Source: Coriobacteriaceae bacterium
GTDB lineage: Bacteria > Actinomycetota > Coriobacteriia > Coriobacteriales > Coriobacteriaceae
Direction: 5' to 3'
NCBI GenBank assembly: GCA_025992855.1
Contig: DAJPGB010000001.1
Coordinates: 1,178,001-1,242,000 of the forward strand
Length of the DNA: 64,000 nt
Shown here: in pieces, positions 33,588 through 42,078 of the stretch
Layout: each line of letters opens with the position of its first letter
How positions within the stretch are numbered: position 1 is the stretch's first letter
Translations under genes and position numbers: made by a program
The notes under the pieces: generated by a model
The model's input: the letters and a program-made list of their open reading frames with translations, nothing else
What the model was told of the DNA's origin: nothing
The model's database searches: none

Positions 33588-35002
33588 GGCTGAGAACCTC
33601 CAGAGGGATTGCAAAGCAGCTCGTGGATTCGCGGTATGGCTACGCAATCAACGAACTTCAGAAAGTTAGTTAATTCATAGTCACAAATGGCTTCGGCGGA
33701 TTTGAAGTGCCTTTCAACTTGGCATCCGCCATTGCAGTAACCGCCAATTGGACATTGCAGGCACTTCTCACTACGATGCTCGATGGGGTTGAGCCATGAA
33801 TGTGACGTGTTGACGGACTGCTCATTTTCAGGAAGCCTGAATTTGTGGTTTCCGACTGTTGTCGTGCAACGATAGCGCTGCATATCGGGGCTTAAGTAGT
33901 ATCCGCGAATAATGTTTGAGGTGGCCCAGCAGTATGCGAATCGTTCTTTACCGTATTCATTCTGTCCAAAGTCAACTCCGAGAATCTTAGACGGAAATTC
34001 GGTTGACTTCATAAATCCCGATATCAACCACTTCGGCCGATAGTTTTCGAAAATTTCGATTAATTTACGCTGTATCTCGTATTCATAGACTTCGTTGTTT
34101 CTATTTGTTGCATATCGGTCGTAAACTCGTCCAATTTCAAATTGAAAGAACGGCGATGTAGTCCATCCAGAGTTTTTAACAAAAAGAATCAGCTGTTCAA
34201 GTGAATCTATTGAAAGTTTACTGACATTGCTGCACACGCGGATGGGGAGTCGCAGTTCTGTCATGGCATCAACGGAGCGTTTAATTGCTTCGAATGATCC
34301 TTTTCCGTTTTTAGTTACACGGGCCGTGTTGTGAATTTGTGCCGTTCCGTCTAGGGTGACGCTAACGCTCTTCAATACGTCCCTAAACAAAACGAACAGA
34401 TCTAAAAACGAGAGGAGGTCGTAGCCATTCGTAACTATCGAAACTCCAACACTCTCTTCGCGAGCAAGTTTGAGGACATTGGAAACAAAGTTCCTGGTCT
34501 TGTGCTGCAACGGTTCTCCGCCGAATAGTTCTATAACGGTTGGGTTGTTTGGGTATAGACGCTTCGCTTCCTGAACGAAAACAGCTGCCTCTTCAAGCAT
34601 CGACGACATGTTATTTTCGGCGCTTTGTGGTTCTTGCAGGTCGAAGGCGCGTTCGAAGCAATACGTACACGCCAAATTACAAGAGAAGGTCGGACAAAGT
34701 GATATGACGTTAATTCCGCGTTGAAGTTCATGGTATTCGGAGTCGAAAGCAATTGACTCTAGCTCGGATTTAGAATCATTTGTTTTCGGAAAATATCGAC
34801 CCGCTATCCTGCATAGGCGCGTTGAAGGATCGATTGCATCTTTCGGGGCTATATCGATGATATTGTTCCATGAATCTATGACCAGAGAATTATTGTCATC
34901 AAATGGTCGAATGAAAATATTGGGGCCAAGATAGAAGGCTTTTGCCTGCTTTTGGACATCGACGCGTTTCGGATGTTCATCAATGAATGTAGTGATTTCC
35001 AT
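33578..35002 (-). CDS. Radical SAM/SPASM peptide maturase
   Basis: A 474-residue radical SAM enzyme. About 100 N-terminal residues that could hold a peptide-recognition domain precede the 4Fe-4S motif CNLACTYC (Cys108, 112, 115). ELFGGEPL, VTNGYDLL and SVSVTLDGTAQIHN follow in the barrel. The C terminus is a SPASM domain with auxiliary-cluster cysteines: YRCTTTVGNHKF, then CLQCPIGGYCNGGC and a later Cys. Such enzymes modify ribosomal peptides. The ATG at 35002 has GGGAAG upstream; a GTG at 35026 is a weaker start. It lies 71 nt after the precursor gene and overlaps the exporter gene. The codon use is AT-richer than the chromosome around it, suggesting transfer. Confidence 0.85.
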   Translation of the reverse strand: MEITTFIDEHPKRVDVQKQAKAFYLGPNIFIRPFDDNNSLVIDSWNNIIDIAPKDAIDPSTRLCRIAGRYFPKTNDSKSELESIAFDSEYHELQRGINVISLCPTFSCNLACTYCFERAFDLQEPQSAENNMSSMLEEAAVFVQEAKRLYPNNPTVIELFGGEPLQHKTRNFVSNVLKLAREESVGVSIVTNGYDLLSFLDLFVLFRDVLKSVSVTLDGTAQIHNTARVTKNGKGSFEAIKRSVDAMTELRLPIRVCSNVSKLSIDSLEQLILFVKNSGWTTSPFFQFEIGRVYDRYATNRNNEVYEYEIQRKLIEIFENYRPKWLISGFMKSTEFPSKILGVDFGQNEYGKERFAYCWATSNIIRGYYLSPDMQRYRCTTTVGNHKFRLPENEQSVNTSHSWLNPIEHRSEKCLQCPIGGYCNGGCQVERHFKSAEAICDYELTNFLKFVDCVAIPRIHELLCNPSGGSQPCR

Positions 35003-35073
35003 GGTGTCTTCCCGTAATAGGGGCACGACGACAATAGGCTCAAATCGAATGAATGGCTACTTGGACAGCGGTG

Positions 35074-35211
35074 TTAGTAGCGGATGGGAATCAAATCCTG
35101 TTCAGCCTTATGCTCCTCGGCATAAGATGTTTCAGGAATGCTATTGATGAGAGAATCAGATGCATCGATTCCATATTTAGACAAAATAGAGCGCAAATCA
35201 TCAGTTGACAT
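35074..35211 (-). CDS. RiPP precursor peptide candidate (45 residues)
   Basis: A 45-codon gene with GGGAGG about 10 nt before the ATG (35222-35227). It encodes an acidic, hydrophilic peptide starting MSTDDLRSILSKYGIDASDS and ending AEEHKAEQDLIPIRY. It contains no cysteine, tryptophan or phenylalanine; the only likely modification sites near the C terminus are Pro42, Arg44 and Tyr45, plus Tyr30. Its position directly before a radical SAM/SPASM enzyme and an ABC exporter is the classic precursor-maturase-exporter order. No known precursor family is recognised. Leader/core boundary and chemistry are unknown; absence of Cys excludes thioether (sactipeptide) formation. Confidence 0.7.
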   Translation of the reverse strand: MSTDDLRSILSKYGIDASDSLINSIPETSYAEEHKAEQDLIPIRY

Positions 35212-35454
35212 AATAAAACCTCCCTGTGGGGGCCTATTATCGCCGTGCCGAATGGACTAGCCTTTTTACGGCTTGAATTGAATTGCCGAATTGTCTAATG
35301 GAAAACTACAATGGACTAGTCCAATCTGCGAGAACTAAATCTGAGCATCTTATAGTGCATTTTAGTTTTTAAGCGAGATTCTTCAAGAGAGATTTTCAAA
35401 TTCTGTCGCCGGTTCACGTCTGTTGTCCAGATTGTCTATCTGGGGATGCGGCAC
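35212..35454 (-). promoter_or_regulatory. AT-rich promoter region of the RiPP cluster
   Basis: No gene is seen. It contains the perfect 12-bp palindrome TGGACTAGTCCA (35312-35323) and the 10-mer AATGGACTAG twice (35251-35260 and 35310-35319, 59 bp apart), which could be operator sites upstream of the precursor gene. No unambiguous -35/-10 pair can be named. Confidence 0.45.
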
Positions 35455-35598
35455 CTAGTTGGCCGATGCCGTGCCAGATGCGGAACCGCTCGAGCTACTG
35501 TTGCCGCTGTCGGCTGTGCCCATTTCCGGCGCATTGCTGTTTGCCTTGCCGCCCATGCTCGGCTTCGAGCCATCGGTTGTCTGGCTGGAGTCGGTAAC
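35455..35598 (-). pseudogene. Remnant tail of a Ser-rich membrane protein gene
   Basis: On the minus strand this reads DSSQTTDGSKPSMGG...SGNSSSSGSASGTASAN-stop in an unbroken frame, matching the last ~50 codons of the gene ending at 31038 and about 20 nt beyond its stop. No start, ribosome site or N-terminal part exists. It marks the right-hand edge of the RiPP-containing block. Confidence 0.75.
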
Positions 35599-35689
35599 AG
35601 ATACCATCAACTCATCAAGGGGGGCTTGCTGTCTTTGGCGAAATAGCTTGATGCTAAACTGGACTTACGATTGCGAGGTGGTTTACGTG

Positions 35690-35959
35690 ATGTACCCGTA
35701 TATGACATTCGAAGACGGTACCGAGGTCATTCATTCTGACCTGATTACAGATGGCGATACCGAAAAGGTTATCGTGCATTTTGAGCGACCGACGGCAGAG
35801 GGCTTCGACTCCGCTCGTTGTGAGTTGCCTTCTTACAATTGGACCATGTGGGAGGGGCATTTCACCGACGAGGAGAAGCGGGGATTTGAGACTTTTCTGA
35901 GCAATAACGCCCATCTGCTGTATCGCTACGCCGCAAACGGAGGAGCTAAAGTTGCCTAG
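35690..35959 (+). CDS. Small protein partnered with a DUF4160 protein
   Basis: An 89-residue acidic protein starting MYPYMTFEDGTEVIHSDL, with FERPTAEGFDSARCELPSYNW in the centre and a helical end (NNAHLLYRYAANGG). A GAGGTGG about 10 nt upstream supports ATG 35690 (a GTG at 35687 is equivalent). Its stop overlaps the TTG start of the DUF4160 gene, so both are translated together. This tight pairing of a small acidic protein with DUF4160 resembles toxin-antitoxin organisation, but neither role is demonstrated. No family name is recognised for this partner. Confidence 0.65.
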   Translation: MYPYMTFEDGTEVIHSDLITDGDTEKVIVHFERPTAEGFDSARCELPSYNWTMWEGHFTDEEKRGFETFLSNNAHLLYRYAANGGAKVA

Positions 35960-36230
35960 CCTTTTTCTTATTGGCGGCTATAGGGTCTTCTTTTGGTCCA
36001 ACGAAGCGGGCGAGCCAATCCATGTCCATGTTTGCAAGGGGGCGCCTTCAGATAACTCGGCCAAAATCTGGCTGACTCGCAGGGGAGGTTGCATTGTCGC
36101 TAATAACAAAGCGAAAATCCCTTGGAGCACGCTTGACGACCTCTGTGAAATTATCGCCGCTCAGCATGAATTGATCTGCTCTAAATGGAAGGCATTTTTC
36201 CTTGTGGACGAGATCTCGTTCTACTGCTAA
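35952..36230 (+). CDS. DUF4160 domain protein
   Basis: A 92-residue protein recognised as DUF4160 by LFLIGGYRVFFWSNEAGEPIHVHVCKG and the closing NNKAKIPWSTLDDLCEIIAAQHELICSKWKAFF. DUF4160 proteins are small and frequently encoded in tight pairs with another small protein; function unproven, often suspected to be toxin-antitoxin-like. The start is TTG with GGAGGAG (35939-35945) upstream, and it overlaps the preceding stop by 8 nt. Confidence 0.78.
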   Translation: MPSLFLIGGYRVFFWSNEAGEPIHVHVCKGAPSDNSAKIWLTRRGGCIVANNKAKIPWSTLDDLCEIIAAQHELICSKWKAFFLVDEISFYC

Positions 36231-36364
36231 ACGCCGCCCTTGCTTCCCTTTTTCAGTTTTAAGCATGAGCCCGTCCCATCAGCACTGATTGAACTTGACA
36301 GTACAATGGAAGCGGACTTTATCGCCGCCGCTCACCGCGGCTAAACGGATATGTTGGAGCTCGC

Positions 36365-38353
36365 ATGAACGATTTTCTAAATGGTCAAGTTAAGAACGAT
36401 GGCTTTTTGCGTGTGGTGGCGGCCTCACCGCGGATTCGCGTGGCCGATGTCGAGGGCAATGCCGAGGTTGCGCTGGCGGCTGTTCGCGATGCTGCCGAGC
36501 GCGGCGTTCGCGCGCTGGTGTTGCCCGAGCTTAATCTGACTGGCTATACCGCGGCTGATCTGTTCCATAATCGCACGCTGCTGCATGCCTGCGAGGCTGC
36601 TCTGGTGCATATCCTCGACGAGACTCGTGAGCTGCCGATTGTCTTTACCATCGGTCTTCCCGTTGCAGTTGCCGAGAATATCTACAACTGCGCCGCCGTG
36701 TGCTGCGCGGGCGAGCTTTTGGGCCTTACGGCCAAGAAGTATCTGCCCAACTATGGCGAGTTCTATGAGCGCCGTTGGTTTGCTCCGGCGCCTGCGGATC
36801 CCGTGTGGGTTGAATTTGCCGGTCAGGGTCCGGTTCCGCTGGGTTCGGGGCTTGTCTACCGTTGCTGTGATGAGGGCGCCGAGGACCTGGTGCTGGGCGT
36901 TGAGGTCTGTGAGGACCTGTGGGTGCCGGCGCCCCCTTCGACCGAGATGGCGCTTGCCGGTGCCACGGTGATTCTCAACCCGTCGGCCTCGGACGAGATT
37001 ATCGGTAAGGCAGATTACCGCCGCAGCCTAATCTCCAATCAGAGCGCGCGCCTGTACTGCGCCTATGCCTACGCGGACGCGAGCGAGGGCGAGTCCACGA
37101 CCGACATGGTCTTTGCGGGCGAGAACCTCGTCTACGAAAACGGCTCCAAGCTCGCCGCGACCAAACTGCTTACCTGCGATATGGCCATCGCCGACGTTGA
37201 CCTTGACCGCCTGGTTGCCGAACGCCGTCGCTCGACGACGTGGACGCGCACCGACGATGCTCCGGAGGCCACGACCGTTGAGTTTTCGTTTGAGGGCGTG
37301 CTGGCCGAAGAACCTGTCCTGCGCGATGCCTGCGATATCGACCGCGTTTTCCCGCGCGCGCCCTTTGTGCCGGTCGACCATGGTGACCTGGCCGAGCGTT
37401 GCGAGACCATCCTCGACCTGCAGACCGCCGGCCTCAAGACCCGCCTTGCCCATACGGGTACCAAGGCTGCAGTCATTGGTCTTTCGGGCGGCTTGGACTC
37501 CACACTAGCGCTGCTTGTGACCGTGCGTGCCTTCGATGCACTGGGGTTGCCGCGCACGGGTATCACGGCCGTGTCCATGCCTGGCTTTGGCACGACGCAC
37601 CGCACTAAGTCCAATGCCGAGTCGCTCGCTCGTGACTTGGGTGTGAGCTTCCGCGAGGTCTCGATCCATGCTGCCGTGGAGCAGCACTTTAAGGATATCG
37701 AGCATGATCCGACCGTGCAGGACGTGACCTACGAGAACAGCCAGGCGCGCGAGCGTACGCAGATTCTGATGGATCTGGCCAACCAGGCTGGCGGCTTTGT
37801 CATCGGCACGGGCGACCTGTCGGAGCTGGCGCTCGGCTGGGCTACCTACAACGGCGACCACATGAGCATGTACGCCGTCAACGCGAGCGTGCCCAAGACG
37901 CTTGTGCGCCATCTGGTGCGCTATGCCGCCGATGTCTTTGGCGGGCGCATTGCCGAGGTCTTGCTCGATATCCTCGATACGCCGGTGTCCCCCGAGCTTC
38001 TGCCGCCCACGGGCGACGGCGAGATTGCGCAGAGGACCGAGGATTTGGTGGGCCCGTATGAGCTTCACGACTACTTCCTCTACTACCTGCTGCGTTTTGG
38101 CTTTGAGCCTGGCAAGATTTACCGCATGGCGCTCAAGAGCTTCAAGGGCGTCTACGACGCTAAGACCGTCCACACGTGGCTACGTACGTTCTACCGTCGC
38201 TTCTTTGCCCAGCAGTTTAAGCGCAGCTGCCTGCCCGATGGTCCCAAGGTGGGCTCGGTGACGCTCAGCCCGCGCGGCGATTGGCGTATGCCGAGTGACG
38301 CTAGCTCGCGTCTGTGGCTTGCGCAGATCGACGCGCTCAATCCAGTTGACTAA
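36365..38353 (+). CDS. nadE: Glutamine-dependent NAD+ synthetase
   Basis: A 662-residue two-domain NadE. The N-terminal nitrilase-type glutaminase has Glu55 in VLPELNLTGY, the lysine in AKKYLPNYGEFYE and the nucleophile Cys in GVEVCEDLW. The C-terminal synthetase begins with the PP-loop SGGLDST and has GTGDLSELALGWATYNGDHMSMYAVNASVPKT. It amidates nicotinic-acid adenine dinucleotide to NAD using glutamine nitrogen. Length matches the long actinobacterial form (about 650-680). TTGGAG precedes the ATG; a terminator follows at 38422. Confidence 0.94.
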   Translation: MNDFLNGQVKNDGFLRVVAASPRIRVADVEGNAEVALAAVRDAAERGVRALVLPELNLTGYTAADLFHNRTLLHACEAALVHILDETRELPIVFTIGLPVAVAENIYNCAAVCCAGELLGLTAKKYLPNYGEFYERRWFAPAPADPVWVEFAGQGPVPLGSGLVYRCCDEGAEDLVLGVEVCEDLWVPAPPSTEMALAGATVILNPSASDEIIGKADYRRSLISNQSARLYCAYAYADASEGESTTDMVFAGENLVYENGSKLAATKLLTCDMAIADVDLDRLVAERRRSTTWTRTDDAPEATTVEFSFEGVLAEEPVLRDACDIDRVFPRAPFVPVDHGDLAERCETILDLQTAGLKTRLAHTGTKAAVIGLSGGLDSTLALLVTVRAFDALGLPRTGITAVSMPGFGTTHRTKSNAESLARDLGVSFREVSIHAAVEQHFKDIEHDPTVQDVTYENSQARERTQILMDLANQAGGFVIGTGDLSELALGWATYNGDHMSMYAVNASVPKTLVRHLVRYAADVFGGRIAEVLLDILDTPVSPELLPPTGDGEIAQRTEDLVGPYELHDYFLYYLLRFGFEPGKIYRMALKSFKGVYDAKTVHTWLRTFYRRFFAQQFKRSCLPDGPKVGSVTLSPRGDWRMPSDASSRLWLAQIDALNPVD

Positions 38354-38421
38354 GGTTGGCTAAATTGAACCAATACGGGGGTTGCAAGCGTTACACTTTT
38401 GCAATCTGATGGCCCGTATCG

Positions 38422-38453
38422 CGCGGCGCTCTTGTCGGAGCGCCGCGTTTTTT
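38422..38453 (+). terminator. Terminator between nadE and aminotransferase
   Basis: CGCGGCGCT and AGCGCCGCG pair around CTTGTCGG, followed by TTTTTT. It ends only 18 nt before the aminotransferase start, so it might also act as an attenuator of that gene. Confidence 0.85.
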
Positions 38454-38471
38454 ATATCGAAAGGTGGCACC

Positions 38472-39635
38472 ATGCAGGCATCGCAGCGTCTCGACCGCTT
38501 TGGCGCGGAGGTCTTCGCCTCGCTCAACAACAAGCTTCTCGCGCTGAAGGCTCAGGGCAAGACCATTTACAACATGAGCGTGGGCACGCCCGATTTTAAG
38601 CCGTACGACCATGTGGTCGAGGCGCTCACGCAGGCAGCCCAAGATCCCGAGATGTGGAAGTATGCCCTGCGCGACCTGCCCGAACTCAAGCAAGCCGTGT
38701 GCGATTACTATGAGCGCCGCTTTGGCGTTTCGGGCATTACGCCGTCTATGGTGCAGTCGTGCAACGGCACGCAGGAGGGCGTGGGCCATTTGGGCCTGGC
38801 CCTGCTCGATCCGGGTGACACCATTCTGGTTCCCGATCCGTGCTACCCGGTCTTTGAGGCGGGTGCCAAGATCGCCGATGCCAAGCTCGAATACTATCCG
38901 CTGGTTGCCGAGCACAATTACCTGCCCTATGTGGCGGGTATCGATCCCGAGGTTGCCGATCGTGCCAAGTACATGATCGTGTCGCTGCCCGCGAACCCGG
39001 TCGGCTCGGTGGGCACGCCCGAGGTCTACGAGGAGATTATCGCCTTTGCCCGCGAGCATGATCTGTTGATCGTCCATGATAACGCGTACTCCGACATCGT
39101 GTTTGACGGCGAGCCCGGCGGCAGCTTCTTGCAGTATCCCGGCGCGCTCGAGGTGGGCGTTGAGTTCTTCTCGCTCTCCAAGTCGTTTAACGTCACCGGT
39201 GCCCGCATCGGCTTTTTGGTCGGTCGCGAGGATGTGGTCTCTGCCTTTGCCAAGCTGCGCGGCCAGATCGACTTTGGTATGTTCTTCCCGATTCAGAAGG
39301 CCGCCATCGCTTGCCTGAACGGTCCGCGCGATGAGGTCGAGGCGCAGCGTCTGAAGTACCAGGAACGCCGCGATGCCCTGTGCGACGGTCTTGAGGGCCT
39401 GGGCTGGGAGCGTCCCAACGCGCATGGCTCTATGTTTGTGTGGGCCAAGCTTCCCGGTGGTCGCACCGATTCCATGGCGTTTTGCGAGGAGCTCATGGAG
39501 AAGGCCGGCGTTGTGGTGACGCCGGGCGCGAGCTTTGGCCCTTCGGGCGAGGGGCACGTGCGCATGGCGCTGGTCCTGCCGCCCGATCAGATCGCTTTGG
39601 CTGTCGAGGCCATTCGCGAGGCGGGCCTGTATTAG
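38472..39635 (+). CDS. Class I/II aminotransferase, diaminopimelate-pathway candidate
   Basis: A 387-residue fold-type I PLP enzyme. Motifs: YNMSVGTPDFKPYDHV, NGTQEGVGHLGLALLDPGDTILVPDPCYPVF, LPANPVGSVG, VHDNAYSDIVFDG and the PLP lysine in SLSKSFNVTGARIGF. It resembles LL-diaminopimelate-type and PatA-type aminotransferases (remembered pattern). Because the window also has dapH (N-acetyl branch), a role as N-acetyl-L,L-diaminopimelate aminotransferase is plausible but not proven; alanine/aspartate aminotransferase is the alternative. AAAGGTGG precedes the ATG. Confidence 0.8.
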   Translation: MQASQRLDRFGAEVFASLNNKLLALKAQGKTIYNMSVGTPDFKPYDHVVEALTQAAQDPEMWKYALRDLPELKQAVCDYYERRFGVSGITPSMVQSCNGTQEGVGHLGLALLDPGDTILVPDPCYPVFEAGAKIADAKLEYYPLVAEHNYLPYVAGIDPEVADRAKYMIVSLPANPVGSVGTPEVYEEIIAFAREHDLLIVHDNAYSDIVFDGEPGGSFLQYPGALEVGVEFFSLSKSFNVTGARIGFLVGREDVVSAFAKLRGQIDFGMFFPIQKAAIACLNGPRDEVEAQRLKYQERRDALCDGLEGLGWERPNAHGSMFVWAKLPGGRTDSMAFCEELMEKAGVVVTPGASFGPSGEGHVRMALVLPPDQIALAVEAIREAGLY

Positions 39636-39780
39636 AAACCTATTTCGACTCGTCAATAGCTCGAAACCGATTTCGTGCAGTTATTTTACGAATACTGCAA
39701 ACAATTTCGGTAAACGGTCGATTTTTGGCTGCGAATAGGAGCATAATCAAAGTCCCGATTGGATGTATTGGGATTACGGC

Positions 39781-39809
39781 AAGCCGCTCGGGTCGTTCCC
39801 GGGCGGCTT
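39781..39809 (+). promoter_or_regulatory. Leader hairpin upstream of ldh
   Basis: AAGCCGCTCGGG and CCCGGGCGGCTT pair (one G-T), loop TCGTT, then GTTTGTGG; 27 nt before the ldh start. It may end upstream transcripts or act as an mRNA stabiliser. Confidence 0.55.
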
Positions 39810-39836
39810 GTTTGTGGAGAGAGATGGGAGTTTCTA

Positions 39837-40787
39837 ATGGTTAACGAGAAGAAGGTCGCTATTGTCGGCTGCGGCTTCGTCGGTTCGTCTTCGGCGTTCG
39901 CTCTGATGCAGAGCGGTCTGTTCTCCGAGATGGTCCTCATCGACGTGGACAAGAACCGCGCCGAGGGTGAGGCTCTGGATATCGCGCACGGCATGACGTT
40001 TGCCGAGCCGATGAAGATCTACGCCGGCGATTATTCCGATGTCGCCGACGCCGCCATGATCGTCGTCACCGCTGGCGCTGCCCAGAAGCCCGGTGAGACC
40101 CGCCTGGACCTGGTCAACAAGAACGTAAACATCTTTAAGTCCATTATCCCCGAGATTAAGAAGTCCGGCTTCGACGGCATTCTGCTAATCGTCTCCAACC
40201 CGGTCGATGTTCTGACCTACGCTGCCATCAAGATGTCCGGCCTGCCCGAGGGCCACGTCATCGGTTCCGGCACCGTGCTCGACACTGGCCGTCTGCAGCA
40301 GATGCTTGGTGCCCACGTCGAGGTTGACCCGCGCGATGTCCAGGCCTATGTCATGGGCGAGCACGGCGACTCCGAGTTTGTCGCTTGGTCCAGCGCTCAG
40401 GTTGCTGGCGTTCCGCTGAACACCTTCTGCGAGCTTCACGGTCATCTGGAGCATGAGGCTGCCGAGAAGCGTATCGCCGAGGACGTCAAGAACTCCGCCT
40501 ACACCATCATCGAGAAGAAGCACGCCACCTACTATGGCGTTGCCATGGCCGTCAAGCGCATCTGCACTGCCGTCATGCGCGATGAGCAGACCGTTCTGCC
40601 TGTCTCCTCGCTCATGGTGGGCGAGTATGGCCTGTCCGATCTGGCCATCTCCATGCCGACGGTCGTTGGCCGCGATGGCGTTGTCTGCCGCGTACCCGTG
40701 CCGCTGAACGATGACGAGCAGCATGAGCTCACCGCCTCCGCCAAGGCCCTCAAGGACATCATCGACAGCGTCGACTTCTCCTGCTAA
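39837..40787 (+). CDS. ldh: L-lactate dehydrogenase
   Basis: A 316-residue LDH that reduces pyruvate to L-lactate with NADH, regenerating NAD in fermentation. NAD loop VAIVGCGFVGSSSAFALM, substrate-loop arginines in AAQKPGETRLDLVNKN, VSNPVDVLTY, GSGTVLDTGRLQ and the catalytic His in VMGEHGDSEF. The substrate-loop Q in AQKPGETR favours LDH over malate dehydrogenase. GGGAG precedes the ATG. A strong terminator follows. Confidence 0.94.
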   Translation: MVNEKKVAIVGCGFVGSSSAFALMQSGLFSEMVLIDVDKNRAEGEALDIAHGMTFAEPMKIYAGDYSDVADAAMIVVTAGAAQKPGETRLDLVNKNVNIFKSIIPEIKKSGFDGILLIVSNPVDVLTYAAIKMSGLPEGHVIGSGTVLDTGRLQQMLGAHVEVDPRDVQAYVMGEHGDSEFVAWSSAQVAGVPLNTFCELHGHLEHEAAEKRIAEDVKNSAYTIIEKKHATYYGVAMAVKRICTAVMRDEQTVLPVSSLMVGEYGLSDLAISMPTVVGRDGVVCRVPVPLNDDEQHELTASAKALKDIIDSVDFSC

Positions 40788-40820
40788 ATCAAGCTCTTTT
40801 GGGCAACAGGCTACAATGAA

Positions 40821-40855
40821 AGGCGTCCGGGCCACACGGTCCGGGCGCCTTTTTG
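40821..40855 (+). terminator. Terminator of ldh
   Basis: A 13-bp stem (40821-40833 with 40838-40850; wobbles), loop ACAC, followed by TTTTT. Confidence 0.92.
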
Positions 40856-40884
40856 GTGCGAGGGGGTTAGGTTGCTTTGCACCA
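40853..40884. repeat. REP-like palindrome, GCACCA family, left copy
   Basis: TTGGTGC...GCACCA hairpin with GGTTGCTTTGCACCA. Its reverse complement recurs at 42079-42111; the two copies flank the DUF2974 gene in inverted orientation. Confidence 0.65.
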
Positions 40885-40914
40885 CCCCAATGCACCATAG
40901 TTGATGGGAGGGCC

Positions 40915-42075
40915 ATGTCGGATTCGCCTAATTTTTTGACCTATGCCCAGACGGCGTTTGATCCGTTTGAGGAATGGCCGTTCTGCGCGGTGGATAGCCT
41001 GGTCTTTGCGTGGTTGTCCTATTTGCGTTTGCCGGGTGATATGGCGGAGCTGACGAACTGGCAGGGCCTAGACGTACGCGAGCTGCTGCGCGCCGAGTGC
41101 TACCAAGACATGATTGGCGACCTGTGGGATCCGGAGGGGAGCCGTGCCCTGTTGGAGGCTGTGGCAGCAAGCCCTCGCTACCGTGGCGTTCGTGTTTGCG
41201 GCTATCGTAGCGTGAGTGATGCCGAGACAACGGAGCAGTTTGCAGCCATGGCGTTCCGGTTTCCGGCGGGGTTTAGCTACCTTTCCTTCCGAGGGACCGA
41301 CAGCACGATTGTGGGCTGGAAAGAGGACTTTAACATGGCGTTCCGGTGTCCTGTGCCGGCCCAGGAATCCGCGGCGCGTTATGTGGACGAGGCGGCGGAT
41401 GCGATTGACGGGCCGCTTTTGTGCGGAGGTCATTCCAAGGGTGGAAACCTTGCGGTGTACGGTGCGGCGATGTGCTCCGATGTCGCTCGTGAGCGAATCG
41501 AACGGGCGTATTCCCATGATGGTCCGGGCTTCGTCGAGGAGTTTCTGAACGGCAACGCCTTTGCCGATTTTTCCGGTAGAATCGACAAGACGCTACCTCG
41601 GTCGTCGATTTTTGGCATGATGTTCGAGACACAGGAGGACTATGCCATCGTCGAGAGCACTGAGTTCAGCCTGCTGCAGCACAATCCCTTTAGCTGGGTG
41701 GTTGATGGTCGCGACTTCGTGTACTGTGAGCGCCTGTCCGCCGGTGCTCGATACGTTGATGGCTCCATTCGCGAGATGCTGCTTGCGGTGTCGCCTAGCG
41801 AGCGCGAGCGTTTTGTAGATGCGTTGTTCTCCGTGTTTGAGGCTACGGGTGCTGAGCGGTTTGCGGATATCGCTGGGAATCTGCGCGAGAGCCTGCCCGT
41901 GATGCTCCAGGCTGCGCAAGGCTTTGACAAGGATACGCGACGCTTTGTCTCGCAGACTATCGTTGCGATTCTTAAGTGTGCGCTTCTGCCCAAACGTCCC
42001 CAGATCGACATGCCCGCTGCCGGCAAGAGCTTGGCAGAACAGCTCGAGGCTTGGCAGTCCGAGCTCCTGCGCTAA
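40915..42075 (+). CDS. DUF2974 (Mbeg1-like) alpha/beta hydrolase
   Basis: A 386-residue cytosolic lipase-like hydrolase. The nucleophile elbow is LLCGGHSKGGNLAVYGAA (GHSKG), preceded by YLSFRGTDSTIVGWKEDFNMAF and followed by AYSHDGPGFVEEFL, the usual Mbeg1-like pattern. N-terminal NFLTYAQTAFDPFEEWPFCAVDSLVFAWLSYL also matches. The substrate is unknown. GGGAGG lies just upstream of the ATG. REP-like palindromes lie on both sides, so this gene could have moved as a cassette, though no transposase is present. Confidence 0.85.
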   Translation: MSDSPNFLTYAQTAFDPFEEWPFCAVDSLVFAWLSYLRLPGDMAELTNWQGLDVRELLRAECYQDMIGDLWDPEGSRALLEAVAASPRYRGVRVCGYRSVSDAETTEQFAAMAFRFPAGFSYLSFRGTDSTIVGWKEDFNMAFRCPVPAQESAARYVDEAADAIDGPLLCGGHSKGGNLAVYGAAMCSDVARERIERAYSHDGPGFVEEFLNGNAFADFSGRIDKTLPRSSIFGMMFETQEDYAIVESTEFSLLQHNPFSWVVDGRDFVYCERLSAGARYVDGSIREMLLAVSPSERERFVDALFSVFEATGAERFADIAGNLRESLPVMLQAAQGFDKDTRRFVSQTIVAILKCALLPKRPQIDMPAAGKSLAEQLEAWQSELLR

Positions 42076-42078
42076 CCA

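Noticed and set aside
33578..35211. Sactipeptide or lanthipeptide assignment of the RiPP cluster
   Set aside because: The precursor has no cysteine and there is no lanthionine synthetase; only the radical SAM class can be stated.
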